This document shows, piece by piece, positions 48,022 through 57,480 of a DNA stretch of 64,000 nucleotides (position 1 is its first letter; each line of letters opens with the position of its first letter). The translations under genes and the position numbers were made by a program. The DNA comes from [Actinobacillus] rossii (GTDB lineage: Bacteria; Pseudomonadota; Gammaproteobacteria; Enterobacterales; Pasteurellaceae), in NCBI GenBank assembly GCA_900444965.1, contig UFRQ01000003.1, positions 2,170,001 to 2,234,000 on the forward strand. Reading direction: 5' to 3'. Under the pieces are notes generated by a model that did no database searches, was not told the DNA's origin, and saw nothing but the letters and a program-made list of their open reading frames with translations.

Positions 48022-48485
48022 TGTTCTTTTGGGATAGAAATCAGAGTCTTTTTAATATCGTTAGAATTTATTGCATCAAATGTTGAACCAGTACTTAAAG
48101 CATTCCAATATCCATCAATTTTCATTTTACTTAGAATTTGGTAGATAAATTCATTTCCTTTGATTGCACAAACACCCCGTCCTAGAACGACATCATAATC
48201 AGTTTTAGCCATATCGCCAACAGGAGCTCTAACACTCATAATCAGATCATTTTTCTTTCCAATTTTAGTTATTTGTGTAGTCCATATTCTTGGAAAAACT
48301 TTCCCATTTTTTATATCAGCATTTCCTTGTACAAGGATATGATCTTTCGGATTATTAGTATAATTTCCTGAATTTGGAGATTGTCCCATAACAATTTCAG
48401 CTATATCCCCCAACTTTCGCTGTTCCCAATCATCCGTGAACCCTGCAAAGCGGATTTCTGGTACACATTTTTTTTGCTCTTTCAT
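47277..48485 (-). CDS. hsdS: Type I restriction-modification specificity subunit (HsdS), expressed copy
   Basis: Recognises the DNA target for HsdM/HsdR. The 402-residue protein has the N-terminal PEIRFAGFTDDWEQRKLG, a first TRD, the linker with EEQTTIGNFFKQLDDTIALHQ, a second WEQRKLG and TRD, and the C-terminal repeat of that linker followed by KYKKIKQAYLEKMF. ATG at 48485 has AGAAGG upstream. It follows hsdM by about 190 bp. Its two TRDs, plus the two in the silent copy downstream, are flanked by direct repeats, so the recognition sequence is probably variable between cells or strains. Confidence 0.92.
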   Translation of the reverse strand: MKEQKKCVPEIRFAGFTDDWEQRKLGDIAEIVMGQSPNSGNYTNNPKDHILVQGNADIKNGKVFPRIWTTQITKIGKKNDLIMSVRAPVGDMAKTDYDVVLGRGVCAIKGNEFIYQILSKMKIDGYWNALSTGSTFDAINSNDIKKTLISIPKEQEEQTTIGNFFKQLDDTIALHQRTLEKYQKLKISYLEKMFPKENEQFPELRFPNFTDAWEQRKLGEVGYCQSGIGFPEREQGRKKGIPFYKVSDMTLIGNELIMVTSNNYVSEEQILKNRWKVINSIPAIIFAKVGAALLLDRKRLVLNSFLIDNNTMAYILNEKWDYYFCKTLFDTIYLPQLSQVGALPSFNGKDVENLNVIIPKSKEEQTAIGNFFKQLDDTIALHQREVEKYKKIKQAYLEKMFI

Positions 48486-48546
48486 TTTATAAACCTTCTT
48501 TTTACTTGACCTAAAACTAAAATGCTATAAAATGGCAACCAATACG

Positions 48547-48575
48547 ACCGCCACCTCTGCTTTGCACGTGGCGGT
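48547..48575. other. Hairpin between hsdM and hsdS
   Basis: ACCGCCAC (48547-48554) pairs with GTGGCGGT (48568-48575) around a 13-nt loop. It lies just after the extended hsdM frame and may weaken read-through from hsdM into hsdS. Confidence 0.45.
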
Positions 48576-48679
48576 TCTCATTTCTGCCAAATATCCCATT
48601 TTTGCCATTCATCAACGACCCCAAAATCATTCAAAGCAACAGCTTGGTTTTCGGGTTCTGGGAAGTGTTCAAGTAATTT

Positions 48680-51202
48680 TTACCCCAACAATTTCGCCAT
48701 TGCCCAAAAAGCCTCTTCCGCTTGTTTGCGTTGTGCTTGAATTTCGTCCAAAGTTTCTTTGTAACGTTCATCTAAGGCTTTAATCTGATTTGCTACATTT
48801 CTTGAATAGGAATGGGCAATATTTTCCAGCTCGACAATCAGCGCATTTAGCCATTTTTGTTCTAATAACTGGCGAATATCTTGCAACGTTAATTGTGCAA
48901 ATTGGGCTTCCACTTTTTCATCAAAACGTGGCTCTTCTCGTTTAAGTTGCTCTTTGGCTTGTTTCACACCTTGTGAAAGGGCTTGAATTTGTTGCAAGCG
49001 GTCAAATTTTTCCAATAATTCGCTTTCAGTCCATTCTAAAGCCGATTGTTCCGCCCAATCTTTTAGAGCAGAAATCGCTTTTTGTGCATTGCTTTTTGCC
49101 GTTTTCACGATATTTTCAAGTTGCGCAATATCATCTTCATTTTCAATACCGCCGGTTAATTCCGTTTGATGTTCTGTTAAGGTTTCTTCATCATTGCTAA
49201 TTTGCTGTTTTATTTCATCTAAAGCATCTTTTTCTGTTGCGAAGAAATAATCGGCAATCAATGCTTTAGAGAAAATAGCACCGGTTTTGCCGTCTTCTAC
49301 CTCTTCTTTACCTTTGGTAACAAGATTTGGTACTAAAGTGCGGGCATATTCAAAGCCGTTTTCAGCAAAAGCGGTTAAATCGTTGTTGATTTGTGTATCC
49401 CAATTATCGACAAAAAGCTGATAGGCTTCGTAAGGGTCGGTAAAGCTAGATGTTTCAAACTGTTGGAAAAGTGCGTTTTCCAATTTGTCAAAAATCGGCA
49501 AAATCTCACCGCTTGTAGCAGGATTTTCACCCAGCAGTTGTGCTACAACGTTCTGTTTCCATTGCTCAATGCCTCGATGCGTTTTTGCAATAAAGGCTTG
49601 ATAATCACTATCTTGCTCAATGGTATTAAAAATCTCTTCTGCCTTAATGTTTAAGGTTGAAAAGCCTGTGCGTAATGGGCTAAATAAGGTTTTTCTTAAG
49701 GTAGGGAATGCCTGCCAAAAATCACTAAATTGATCAATATCTTCATCAGGAATACCGCCATTAAGATGAGCATCAATATTTTGACTTTCATTTTTTGATA
49801 CTGGAGTAATGTAGCGTGGAATGTTTAAATTAAACTGATTACTTTCAATTTCAGCGAGATCGGCTAAATGACTAAAACCTACTCGTGCCTCACGTTTGCG
49901 ATAAACATCAAGGATTTTCTTAATATCTCGCTCACGCAATACATTGCTGTTCTTCTCTTTTCTGAACCCTTGAGAAGCATCAATAAACAGCACGTTATTA
50001 TGTTTCGGCTGTTTGCGTAAAATCATTACGATTGTTGGAATACCTGTGTTAGTAAAAATACCCGCTGGCAAGCCAATAATGGCATCAATTTGACGGCGTT
50101 GTAATAATTTTGTACGGATTTTTTCTTCTTCATTACCACGGAAAAGTACGCCGTGCGGTAATACAATCGCCATAATACCATCAGATTTTAAGTGATAGAG
50201 TGAATGAAGTAAGAAAGCATAATCCGCTTTGGTGGCTGGAGCTGTGCCGTATTCTTTAAAACGAACGTCTTTATCCGCTCGTTCAATATCCCATTTTGCA
50301 GAGTATGGCGGATTTGCGACCACACAATCCACAAAAAGAGGAGTATCTTCGCCATTGATTTCGCCATAAGGCCAGTCGCTTTTTAGCGTATCGGCATTAC
50401 GCAAAATCATATTGGCTGGTTTCACACCACGCATTAACAGGTTCATTCGAGCAATGTTGTAGGTAGTATTGTTTTCTTCTTGCCCGAAAAACTGGATATT
50501 ATCACGATGCTCATTTCGATTAACTGCTTCGCTTACAGTCAATAAAAGCGATCCAGAGCCGGCCGTAGGGTCGTAAACAGCACATTGTTCTTTTTGACGT
50601 AATTCATCTGCCACAATTTCTGCCATAATACGAGAAACTTGGTGAGGCGTGTAGAACTCGCCTGCTTTTTTACCTGATGCCATTGCAAATTGTGCAATCA
50701 AATACTCATAGATATAACCAAATACATCATATGCAGAGTTATCGGTAATCTTAATCCCGTTTAAAAGCTCAATTAATTTTTTAACCGCACTTTCTTTGTC
50801 GCTCAAATTTTTCCCTAATTTTTCAGAGGTTAAATTGAGATCAGAAAATACGCCTTCAAAATCATCTTTTTGGCTGTCGTAGAGATTTTCATTAAAATGA
50901 TTGATTGCGTCTGTAACGTGCGACAATTTCCATTTATTTTCTCTGATATTCACAATCCAAGTACGATATAAATCCTCTTGAGCAATAAAATAACCTAAAT
51001 CTTCTTTAATGGTTTCAATGCTATCGCTATCCAGCTCATCAAAACTCACTTCATTTTGAACTAAATAATTTTCTTGATGTTCAGAGAGAAATTTATAGAA
51101 AAGAAAACCGAGAATGTAGTTTTTATATTCTGACGCATCCATTTTGCCACGCAAATCATTTGCTGACGCCCAAAGTGTTGCTGCAAGTTGTTGTTTGTTC
51201 AT
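48680..51202 (-). CDS. hsdM: Type I restriction-modification methyltransferase subunit (HsdM), extended
   Basis: Adenine-N6 methyltransferase subunit that protects host DNA. The N-terminal HsdM helical domain (ATLWASANDLRGKMDASEYKNYILGFLFYKFL) is followed by GEFYTPHQV, DPTAGSGSLLL (SAM site) near residue 207 and VVANPPYS (catalytic NPPY) near 295. At 840 residues it is far longer than the ~520 of EcoR124-type HsdM; the extra C-terminal 350 residues are rich in charged coiled coil. After the TAA at 48680 the same frame is open for 33 further codons (KLLEHFPEPENQ ... WDIWQK) to a TGA at 48578, so the TAA may be a new stop (context GGG-TAA-AAA). It still encodes a full catalytic core. Confidence 0.92.
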   Translation of the reverse strand: MNKQQLAATLWASANDLRGKMDASEYKNYILGFLFYKFLSEHQENYLVQNEVSFDELDSDSIETIKEDLGYFIAQEDLYRTWIVNIRENKWKLSHVTDAINHFNENLYDSQKDDFEGVFSDLNLTSEKLGKNLSDKESAVKKLIELLNGIKITDNSAYDVFGYIYEYLIAQFAMASGKKAGEFYTPHQVSRIMAEIVADELRQKEQCAVYDPTAGSGSLLLTVSEAVNRNEHRDNIQFFGQEENNTTYNIARMNLLMRGVKPANMILRNADTLKSDWPYGEINGEDTPLFVDCVVANPPYSAKWDIERADKDVRFKEYGTAPATKADYAFLLHSLYHLKSDGIMAIVLPHGVLFRGNEEEKIRTKLLQRRQIDAIIGLPAGIFTNTGIPTIVMILRKQPKHNNVLFIDASQGFRKEKNSNVLRERDIKKILDVYRKREARVGFSHLADLAEIESNQFNLNIPRYITPVSKNESQNIDAHLNGGIPDEDIDQFSDFWQAFPTLRKTLFSPLRTGFSTLNIKAEEIFNTIEQDSDYQAFIAKTHRGIEQWKQNVVAQLLGENPATSGEILPIFDKLENALFQQFETSSFTDPYEAYQLFVDNWDTQINNDLTAFAENGFEYARTLVPNLVTKGKEEVEDGKTGAIFSKALIADYFFATEKDALDEIKQQISNDEETLTEHQTELTGGIENEDDIAQLENIVKTAKSNAQKAISALKDWAEQSALEWTESELLEKFDRLQQIQALSQGVKQAKEQLKREEPRFDEKVEAQFAQLTLQDIRQLLEQKWLNALIVELENIAHSYSRNVANQIKALDERYKETLDEIQAQRKQAEEAFWAMAKLLG

Positions 51203-51294
51203 TATATCGCCTAATTTGTCAAGTGGATTTAGGCGTTAGTGTATCAAAAGAAACTATCGCTCGACTACAGCGAAAGTGGATATTAGGTGTAAAA

Positions 51295-51317
51295 AATCCC
51301 AATATATTATTGGGATT
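51295..51317 (-). terminator. Terminator downstream of the DUF5655 gene
   Basis: AATCCCAATA (51295-51304) and TATTGGGATT (51308-51317), 10-bp stem, 3-nt loop; minus-strand reading then gives TTTTT. It ends the DUF5655 transcript before hsdM. Confidence 0.8.
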
Positions 51318-51325
51318 GTAATTGG

Positions 51326-52231
51326 TTATAAAACTTGTTTGATTAAACTCATAATATATTCAAGATTTTTCGTATCAAAAACAGTTAATTGATAATCACC
51401 ATTCCCGTGATGTCCTGTCTTAGACACATCTTGAGTAAGCTGCTTCGGATCATCTAATTCGCCTTTTGCTAAATTAATCCAAAGTTTTAAGGCTTTTTTA
51501 TGAATTGAAATATCAACAATATTTTTATTTTTCTTAAATGCAATATAAACTTTCTTCGCAATAACTTCAATTTCAGGCTCTAATCTTAAAATAGCTTGTT
51601 TAAATTCATTATAGAGTTCTTTTATTTCATCATTTTTATCGTCTAAATGATCTTGCTCATTATAAACTTTAATTTCTGCATTTAATGCGACTAAAGAAGA
51701 GATTTCTTTTGTTTCGATTTGTTTTATGCTTGGAGCGGATTTGGATTTTTTAATTGGGTTTATTACAATAATTCCCTCTTCAAATTGTGAAACTTGCCAT
51801 AACTCAATCGGTAAGTCTTTGAAGTTTGAGGCTTGAACTTGGAAATCGCTAAATGCAGTAGAGACAAAAATAACTTTAGACTGCGACCAATCCACTTCAT
51901 CACGTTTTAATGTTGTTTTTTGCGTTTCATTATATTCCACAATAAAATCTGCTTTATATTCCAACATTAAATTTAAATAAGAAATACCTTGATCTACAAC
52001 ACTAAGATTTTGGCTGCGTTTATATTCAATAATGACAAAAGCTTTATTTTCAGGGTCAAATGCTAAAGTATCAATGCGCGAATTTTTTATGCTAAATTCA
52101 GATGCAATAAACTGATATTGGGTAATAAGCGGTAAGTTTTCTTCAAAAAGTTGCTGAATATCTTTCTCCAATTTAAAGGAAACTTCTTTCAATTCTGATA
52201 AGAGTTTTCCTGATTTTTTTAATAATAGCAT
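51326..52231 (-). CDS. PD-(D/E)XK nuclease-like protein with DUF5655 domain
   Basis: A 301-residue protein whose N-terminal half fits a restriction-endonuclease-like fold: KLEKDIQQLFEENLPLI, SRIDTLAFDPENKAFVIIEYKR with the D...ExK residues near 53-71, and VDWSQSKVIFVS. The C-terminal half (about residues 205-301) is a DUF5655 domain, DISIHKKALKLWINLAKGELDDP. Proteins of this type are frequent in defence islands and next to restriction systems. It is the first gene of the island beside infB. DNA cleavage is inferred from the motif, not shown. Confidence 0.7.
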   Translation of the reverse strand: MLLLKKSGKLLSELKEVSFKLEKDIQQLFEENLPLITQYQFIASEFSIKNSRIDTLAFDPENKAFVIIEYKRSQNLSVVDQGISYLNLMLEYKADFIVEYNETQKTTLKRDEVDWSQSKVIFVSTAFSDFQVQASNFKDLPIELWQVSQFEEGIIVINPIKKSKSAPSIKQIETKEISSLVALNAEIKVYNEQDHLDDKNDEIKELYNEFKQAILRLEPEIEVIAKKVYIAFKKNKNIVDISIHKKALKLWINLAKGELDDPKQLTQDVSKTGHHGNGDYQLTVFDTKNLEYIMSLIKQVL

Positions 52232-52338
52232 TATTTTTTCCTTTTAGATTAAAGTAATATTTAAATTAGCTATTAAGCAACCACGCCTTAAATTCGGACT
52301 TTATTCTAACAGAAATTCTTGTTCGAAGAATAAAAAAT

Positions 52339-52368
52339 AACGGCATAACGAAAGATCATTATGCCGTT
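52339..52368 (-). terminator. infB terminator
   Basis: AACGGCATAA (52339-52348) and TTATGCCGTT (52359-52368) with a 10-nt loop; the minus-strand product ends ATTTTTTATTC. This would end the nusA-infB transcript before the defence island. Confidence 0.8.
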
Positions 52369-52446
52369 AAATTTTAACCAGTTGGGTTAAAAGAGAATTT
52401 GCAAAATATCACAAAAATCCGACCGCTCTTTATTCATTAAATGTGA

Positions 52447-55002
52447 TTAAATTGAACGTTTTACCTCAACCACTTCAAATACCTCGATTTGGTCGCCAAC
52501 TTTTACATCATTATAGTTTTTCACGCCCACACCACATTCCATATTGCTACGCACTTCTGAAACGTCATCTTTGAAACGACGTAATGAATCTAATTCACCT
52601 TCGAAGATAACAACATTATCACGTAACACGCGGATTGGAGCAGAACGTTTGATAACACCTTCGGTTACCATACAACCTGCGATAGCACCAAATTTCGGGT
52701 GACGGAATACATCACGAACTTCAGCCAAACCAATAATTTCTTGTTTGAATTCAGGTTGTAACATACCGCTCATCGCCGCTTTGATTTCGTTTAACAATTC
52801 ATAAATAATTGAGTAGTAACGTAAATCAATATTTTCATTTTCAATCACACGGCGTGCTGAGGCATCGGCACGAACGTTAAAGCCTACAATAATCGCGTTT
52901 GAAGCTGCGGCTAAAGTCGCATCAGTTTCTGTGATACCACCCACACCAGAACCGACAACTTTCACTTTCACTTCATCAGTTGAAAGCTCAGCTAATGCTT
53001 GGCAAATCGCTTCTACTGAACCTTGAACGTCTGCTTTTACGATAACATTTAGTTCTGCCACATCACCATCGGTCATATTGCTAAACATATTTTCAAGTTT
53101 TGCTTTTTGTTGACGGGCAAGTTTAACTTCACGGAACTTACCTTGACGGAACAAAGCCACTTCACGGGCTTTTTTCTCATCACGTACCACAGTCGCTTCA
53201 TCACCCGCGGCTGGAACACCAGAAAGACCCAATACTTCCACTGGAATTGACGGACCTGCTGCTTCAATTTCCTTACCGTTTTCATCGCGCATTGCACGAA
53301 CACGACCATACTCGAAGCCACAAAGAACGATATCACCTTTATTTAAAGTACCTGATTGAACAAGAATGGTGGCTACAGGTCCACGACCTTTATCTAAGTA
53401 TGATTCAATCACAACACCTGACGCCATACCATCTTTCACTGCGGTTAATTCCAATACCTCAGATTGAAGAATAATGGCATCTAATAGGTCATCAATCCCC
53501 GTTCCTTTTTTCGCTGAAACTGGCACAAATTGTACATCGCCACCAAATTTCTCAGAAATTACTTCATATTGGAGTAATTCTTGTTCTACGCGATCAGGGT
53601 TAGCTTCTGGCTTATCAATTTTATTTACCGCAACGACTAACGGTGCACCCGCTGCTTTCGCGTGTTGAATAGCTTCAATTGTTTGTGGCATTACACCATC
53701 ATCTGCCGCAACGACAAGTACGACGATATCCGTTGCTTTCGCACCACGTGCACGCATTGACGTAAATGCCGCATGTCCCGGTGTATCCAAGAATGTAATC
53801 ATTTTTCCGTCATTGGTTTCAACATGATATGCACCAATGTGCTGTGTAATACCACCCGCTTCACCTGCCGCAACTTTCGCTTTACGGATATAGTCAAGCA
53901 ATGATGTTTTACCGTGGTCAACGTGACCCATAATGGTCACGACTGGCGCACGAGTTACTTGTTCTGCATTAATATCACGATCACCTAATACTGCTTCTTC
54001 TAACTCATTTTCATTGCGAAGAATCACTTTATGACCTAATTCTTCCGCCACAAGTTGTGCGGTTTCTTGGTCAATCACTTGGTTGATCGTCACCATTTCG
54101 CCCATCTTCATCATTAACTTAATGATTTCTGTGGCTTTTACTGCCATTTTATTCGCAAGTTCTGCAACAGTAATGGTTTCACCAATAATCACATCGGCTT
54201 TAGCAACATGTGCTGGTTTTGTAAAAGCTTGCTGAATAGTGCTACCTTTCTTCGCACTTTTGCCTTTACCTTTTAAATCGCGTTGATTACGACGGTCTGC
54301 ATTACGCTCATTTTTGCTGACCGAATCTTCATCACGACCACCTTTTTTCGCTTTTACGACTTTATTTTTACCACCGCGACTATTACTTTCACGACGACGA
54401 TTATCTTCATCTTCCGCTTCACGCGCATAGCTTGATGTTAAGTGATAATCTGAATAATCTTCTGAATTACTGTCATGATTATCATCTCGCTCAGCTCGCT
54501 CAGCATAACGGCGCGCTTCTTCCGCAGCACGACGAGCTTGTTCTTCCGCTTTCTGACGAGCTAATTCTTCAGCTTTACGGCGAAGTTCCGCTTCTTCCGC
54601 TTTACGTTTTTCTTTCTCAGGATCTGTTGATTTTGTCACCGCACTTTTATCCTGTTTAGACTCAGATTTTACTTCAGCCTTAACTGTTGCGGCTTTTTTC
54701 GCTTCTTCTGCTGCTTTGGCTTCTGCCGCTGCTTTTTCTGCCGCGAGTTTTTCAGCAGCCGCTTTCTCTGCAGCTTCTTGTTCTGCTTTTAATTTGGCTT
54801 CTTGTGCTTTTAATTTAGCCTCTTCTTCCGCTTTTTTGGCGGCTGCAACGGCTGCCGTATCAACTTTACGAGATTTACGCACTTCAACTTGAACAGCTTT
54901 CGCTTTTCCACCCACAGTTGTAGCACTTACAGTACTTTTCTCACGGCGTTTCAAACTTAGTTTTTTTGGTGCGTTTTCCGCATTTTGTTCTTTATCAGTC
55001 AT
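52447..55002 (-). CDS. infB: Translation initiation factor IF-2
   Basis: GTPase that brings initiator tRNA to the ribosome. The 851-residue protein has a long N-terminal region of alanine/lysine/glutamate-rich coiled coil (about residues 60-160), a charged linker, then the G-domain with [16 protein letters not shown] and NKIDKP (near 360, 405 and 460) and the tRNA-binding C-terminal domains. The start at 55002 is 12 bp after nusA. Gene order rimP-nusA-infB is standard; rbfA and truB should follow directly but are 12.7 kb away. Confidence 0.97.
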   Translation of the reverse strand: MTDKEQNAENAPKKLSLKRREKSTVSATTVGGKAKAVQVEVRKSRKVDTAAVAAAKKAEEEAKLKAQEAKLKAEQEAAEKAAAEKLAAEKAAAEAKAAEEAKKAATVKAEVKSESKQDKSAVTKSTDPEKEKRKAEEAELRRKAEELARQKAEEQARRAAEEARRYAERAERDDNHDSNSEDYSDYHLTSSYAREAEDEDNRRRESNSRGGKNKVVKAKKGGRDEDSVSKNERNADRRNQRDLKGKGKSAKKGSTIQQAFTKPAHVAKADVIIGETITVAELANKMAVKATEIIKLMMKMGEMVTINQVIDQETAQLVAEELGHKVILRNENELEEAVLGDRDINAEQVTRAPVVTIMGHVDHGKTSLLDYIRKAKVAAGEAGGITQHIGAYHVETNDGKMITFLDTPGHAAFTSMRARGAKATDIVVLVVAADDGVMPQTIEAIQHAKAAGAPLVVAVNKIDKPEANPDRVEQELLQYEVISEKFGGDVQFVPVSAKKGTGIDDLLDAIILQSEVLELTAVKDGMASGVVIESYLDKGRGPVATILVQSGTLNKGDIVLCGFEYGRVRAMRDENGKEIEAAGPSIPVEVLGLSGVPAAGDEATVVRDEKKAREVALFRQGKFREVKLARQQKAKLENMFSNMTDGDVAELNVIVKADVQGSVEAICQALAELSTDEVKVKVVGSGVGGITETDATLAAASNAIIVGFNVRADASARRVIENENIDLRYYSIIYELLNEIKAAMSGMLQPEFKQEIIGLAEVRDVFRHPKFGAIAGCMVTEGVIKRSAPIRVLRDNVVIFEGELDSLRRFKDDVSEVRSNMECGVGVKNYNDVKVGDQIEVFEVVEVKRSI

Positions 55003-55014
55003 ATTCTGCTCCTA

Positions 55015-56550
55015 TTACTCACCAAACCAACAGATATTACGCGCCGCCATAATAAGCTCACCCGCTTTTTCTGCGCTTAATTCTTCAATGTCCGCTAAAT
55101 CGTCAACACCTTGTTCTGCTAATTCTTCCAAGGTCACAATTTGTTTCTCTGCTAATTTGAATGCGATATGACGCTCCATACCTTCAAGATTCAACAAGCG
55201 ATCTTCAATATGTGCGTTTTCTAATGCTTTTTCTTCCGCAAGCGCCGCTGCTGTAATAGCATTTTTTGCGCGCGCTTGTAATTCTTCGACTAAATCTTCG
55301 TCTTCTAAACCATCAATTGCGGTTAATTCGCTTACTGGTACATAAGCTAATTCTTCAAGGTTAGTGAAGCCTTCATCAATTAAGATTTGAGCGAAATCTT
55401 CGTCAATCTCAAGTGCGGTCACAAATAAGTTTAAAATTTTATTATCTTCCGCTTGGTGTTTTTGTGCTAACTCATCTGTGGTCATCACGTTCAATGTCCA
55501 GCCTGTTAATTGTGTCGCTAAGCGCACATTTTGACCATTACGACCAATTGCTTGCGCTAAATTGCTTGATTCAACCGCAATATCCATAGAATGATTATCT
55601 TCATCGACCACAATCGAGCTGACATCCGCTGGCGCCATAGCATTAATCACGAACTGTGCCGGATTATCATCCCAAAGTACGATATCCACACGTTCACCGC
55701 CAAGTTCATTAGTAATGGCTTGAACACGAGCACCACGCATCCCAACACAAGCGCCTACAGGATCAATACGACGATCGCTTGATTTTACCGCAATTTTCGC
55801 ACGAGAACCTGGATCACGCGCCGCACCTTTGATTTCGATAATTTGTTCCCCAATTTCAGGCACTTCTAAACGGAATAATTCTTCTAACATTACTGGTTTA
55901 GAACGTGTTACAAATAATTGGAAACCTTTGCTTTCAGGGTTCACTTTATAAAGTACACCACGTACGCGATCCCCTGGGCGGAAATTTTCACGCGGCAGCA
56001 TATCTTCACGAACAATAACTGCTTCTGCTTTTGCTGGATCATCTTTATTACCGAGCAATTCCAGAATAATCGTTTCGCGGTTCACTTTTTTTACTGTACC
56101 TGTAACAATTTTGCCTTCTTCACTGATAAATTGCTCCACGACACGACTACGTTCCGCATCACGGATTTTAGTGCTAATAACTTGACGTGCTGTTTGCATA
56201 GTAATGCGATCAAATTCGACTGATTCAATTTGATCTTCAACAATATCGCCCACTTGAATATTTGGATCATCCAAACGCGCCGCTTCCAAAGTCATTTCTT
56301 TCGTTGGATTCGTAACTTCTTCAACGACTGTCCAGCGACGAAATGTCTCAAATTCGCCTGTTTTGTGATCAATCACTACGCGCACATCAATTTCAGAAGG
56401 TTTATCCACACCTAAGCGTTCTTGTTTTTGCGCATGTTTTTTCTTAGTGGAAAGCGCAATTGCTGCTTCCAATGCTTCAAAAATCACTTCTTTTGGTAAT
56501 GACTTTTCGTTTGATACCGCTTCCGCAGCGAATAAAATTTCTTTGCTCAT
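55015..56550 (-). CDS. nusA: Transcription termination/antitermination factor NusA
   Basis: RNA-polymerase-binding factor of 511 residues. N-terminal domain, S1 domain ([20 protein letters not shown]), KH domains with [20 protein letters not shown], and two acidic C-terminal repeats ([43 protein letters not shown]) are visible. Size is near the E. coli protein (495). It lies between rimP and infB on the minus strand, as usual. Confidence 0.97.
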   Translation of the reverse strand: MSKEILFAAEAVSNEKSLPKEVIFEALEAAIALSTKKKHAQKQERLGVDKPSEIDVRVVIDHKTGEFETFRRWTVVEEVTNPTKEMTLEAARLDDPNIQVGDIVEDQIESVEFDRITMQTARQVISTKIRDAERSRVVEQFISEEGKIVTGTVKKVNRETIILELLGNKDDPAKAEAVIVREDMLPRENFRPGDRVRGVLYKVNPESKGFQLFVTRSKPVMLEELFRLEVPEIGEQIIEIKGAARDPGSRAKIAVKSSDRRIDPVGACVGMRGARVQAITNELGGERVDIVLWDDNPAQFVINAMAPADVSSIVVDEDNHSMDIAVESSNLAQAIGRNGQNVRLATQLTGWTLNVMTTDELAQKHQAEDNKILNLFVTALEIDEDFAQILIDEGFTNLEELAYVPVSELTAIDGLEDEDLVEELQARAKNAITAAALAEEKALENAHIEDRLLNLEGMERHIAFKLAEKQIVTLEELAEQGVDDLADIEELSAEKAGELIMAARNICWFGE

Positions 56551-56568
56551 TTTGCTAAATACCTTCTA

Positions 56569-57024
56569 TTAAAATTTGGGAACAATATTGGCTTTCTGAA
56601 TATTGCCAAAGACAAAAACTTGTTCTTGACCATCAATAATAAACGTCAACATATCATTATCGATTTTTTCTAACTTACCTTGCCATTTGCGACGATCTGA
56701 AACGGGAATGCGTAAATGCACTAAAATATCTTGTCCAATAAAACGTTCATACTGTGCCAATGTAAACAACGGACGATCAAGTCCTGGCGATGATACTTCA
56801 AGATTATATTTATCAGCGATAGGATCTTCGACATCTAAAGTTGCACTCACTTGACGACTGACATCGGCACAATCTTCTACACCAACACCACCTTCTTTAT
56901 CAATAAACAAGCGAACTGTCATAAAGCGACCAGCGCGTTGACATTCGATTCCCCATAGCTCGCAACCTAAATCTTCAATTGCTGGTGCAAGCATCTCTTT
57001 CAAATTCTGTTCTAATGTTGCCAT
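56569..57024 (-). CDS. rimP: Ribosome maturation factor RimP
   Basis: Assists 30S maturation. The 151-residue protein starts at ATG 57024 (AGGAAAG upstream); a longer in-frame upstream part would overlap the tRNA terminator and is rejected. Family motifs: [32 protein letters not shown] and [13 protein letters not shown]. First protein gene of the nusA-infB group after the initiator tRNA. Confidence 0.95.
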   Translation of the reverse strand: MATLEQNLKEMLAPAIEDLGCELWGIECQRAGRFMTVRLFIDKEGGVGVEDCADVSRQVSATLDVEDPIADKYNLEVSSPGLDRPLFTLAQYERFIGQDILVHLRIPVSDRRKWQGKLEKIDNDMLTFIIDGQEQVFVFGNIQKANIVPKF

Positions 57025-57109
57025 TATCTTTCCTACTTTCCCTTTTCTATGGACGTAAAAAAAGCGCCTAATGCGCCCAGTGAAATTTTTCCAAATTTTA
57101 CGTACAAAA

Positions 57110-57134
57110 AAACCCAAATTTCAAATTTGGGTTT
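57110..57134 (-). terminator. Terminator between tRNA-fMet and rimP
   Basis: AAACCCAAATTT (57110-57121) and AAATTTGGGTTT (57123-57134), near-continuous palindrome; minus strand gives a T7 tract. It would separate or weaken tRNA and rimP expression, as in the metY-rimP arrangement of E. coli. Confidence 0.78.
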
Positions 57135-57166
57135 CACTGAACCATCATTTCCTTCTTATAAAGAAG

Positions 57167-57243
57167 TGGTTGCGGGGGCCGGATTTGAACCGACGGCCTT
57201 CGGGTTATGAGCCCGACGAGCTACCAAGCTGCTCCACCCCGCG
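57167..57243 (-). tRNA. metY: Initiator tRNA-fMet (CAU)
   Basis: A 77-nt tRNA starting CGCGGGG and ending CCCCGCAACCA. The anticodon loop reads CTCATAA (CAU). The first base C faces A at position 72, the unpaired end that marks initiator tRNAs, and three G-C pairs (GGG/CCC) close the anticodon stem. The position upstream of rimP-nusA-infB is that of metY in E. coli. Confidence 0.97.
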
Positions 57244-57315
57244 TCCGAAATATGGGGCGTATTATACGCACAGATTGAGTAATGTCAAGGTTTTCCTGAA
57301 AATTAATCTAAATTT

Positions 57316-57480
57316 TCACATTTTAAAGCCACATAATAAATGACTAAAAACCAAATCCGGTGCCAAGACTAATCCCTGCGCCCCATTACTCGCCCCAAAT
57401 CCACCGCCAATGCCAGCTCCACTCGATGTACAGCCAGCTAAAAGTGCGGTCAATGTTAACGTTAAAATTAACTTTTTCAT
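57316..57480 (-). pseudogene. Small lipoprotein with a -1 frameshift
   Basis: The reading frame from ATG 57480 gives a 54-residue lipoprotein (lipobox LAGC) followed by a glycine-rich part, SSGAGIGGGFGASNGAQ, then an unlikely tail (LVLAPDLVFSHLL). Adding one G in the G4 run near 57381 gives ...SNGGAGISLGTGFGF and a stop at 57344, a natural ending for such lipoproteins. So one base has probably been lost, or the run varies in length. Function unknown. Confidence 0.55.

Noticed and set aside
45901..48485. Invertible hsdS system driven by the nearby recombinase
   Set aside because: All TRD copies and repeats are in the same orientation, and no inverted pair of sites was found between the two hsdS genes. 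Gene conversion or deletion remains possible.
57071..57343. Open frame of about 90 codons on the plus strand containing GPDLNRRPSGYEPDELPSCSTPRP-like sequence
   Set aside because: It is the antisense of the tRNA-fMet gene, a well-known false reading frame; there is no coding signal outside the tRNA.
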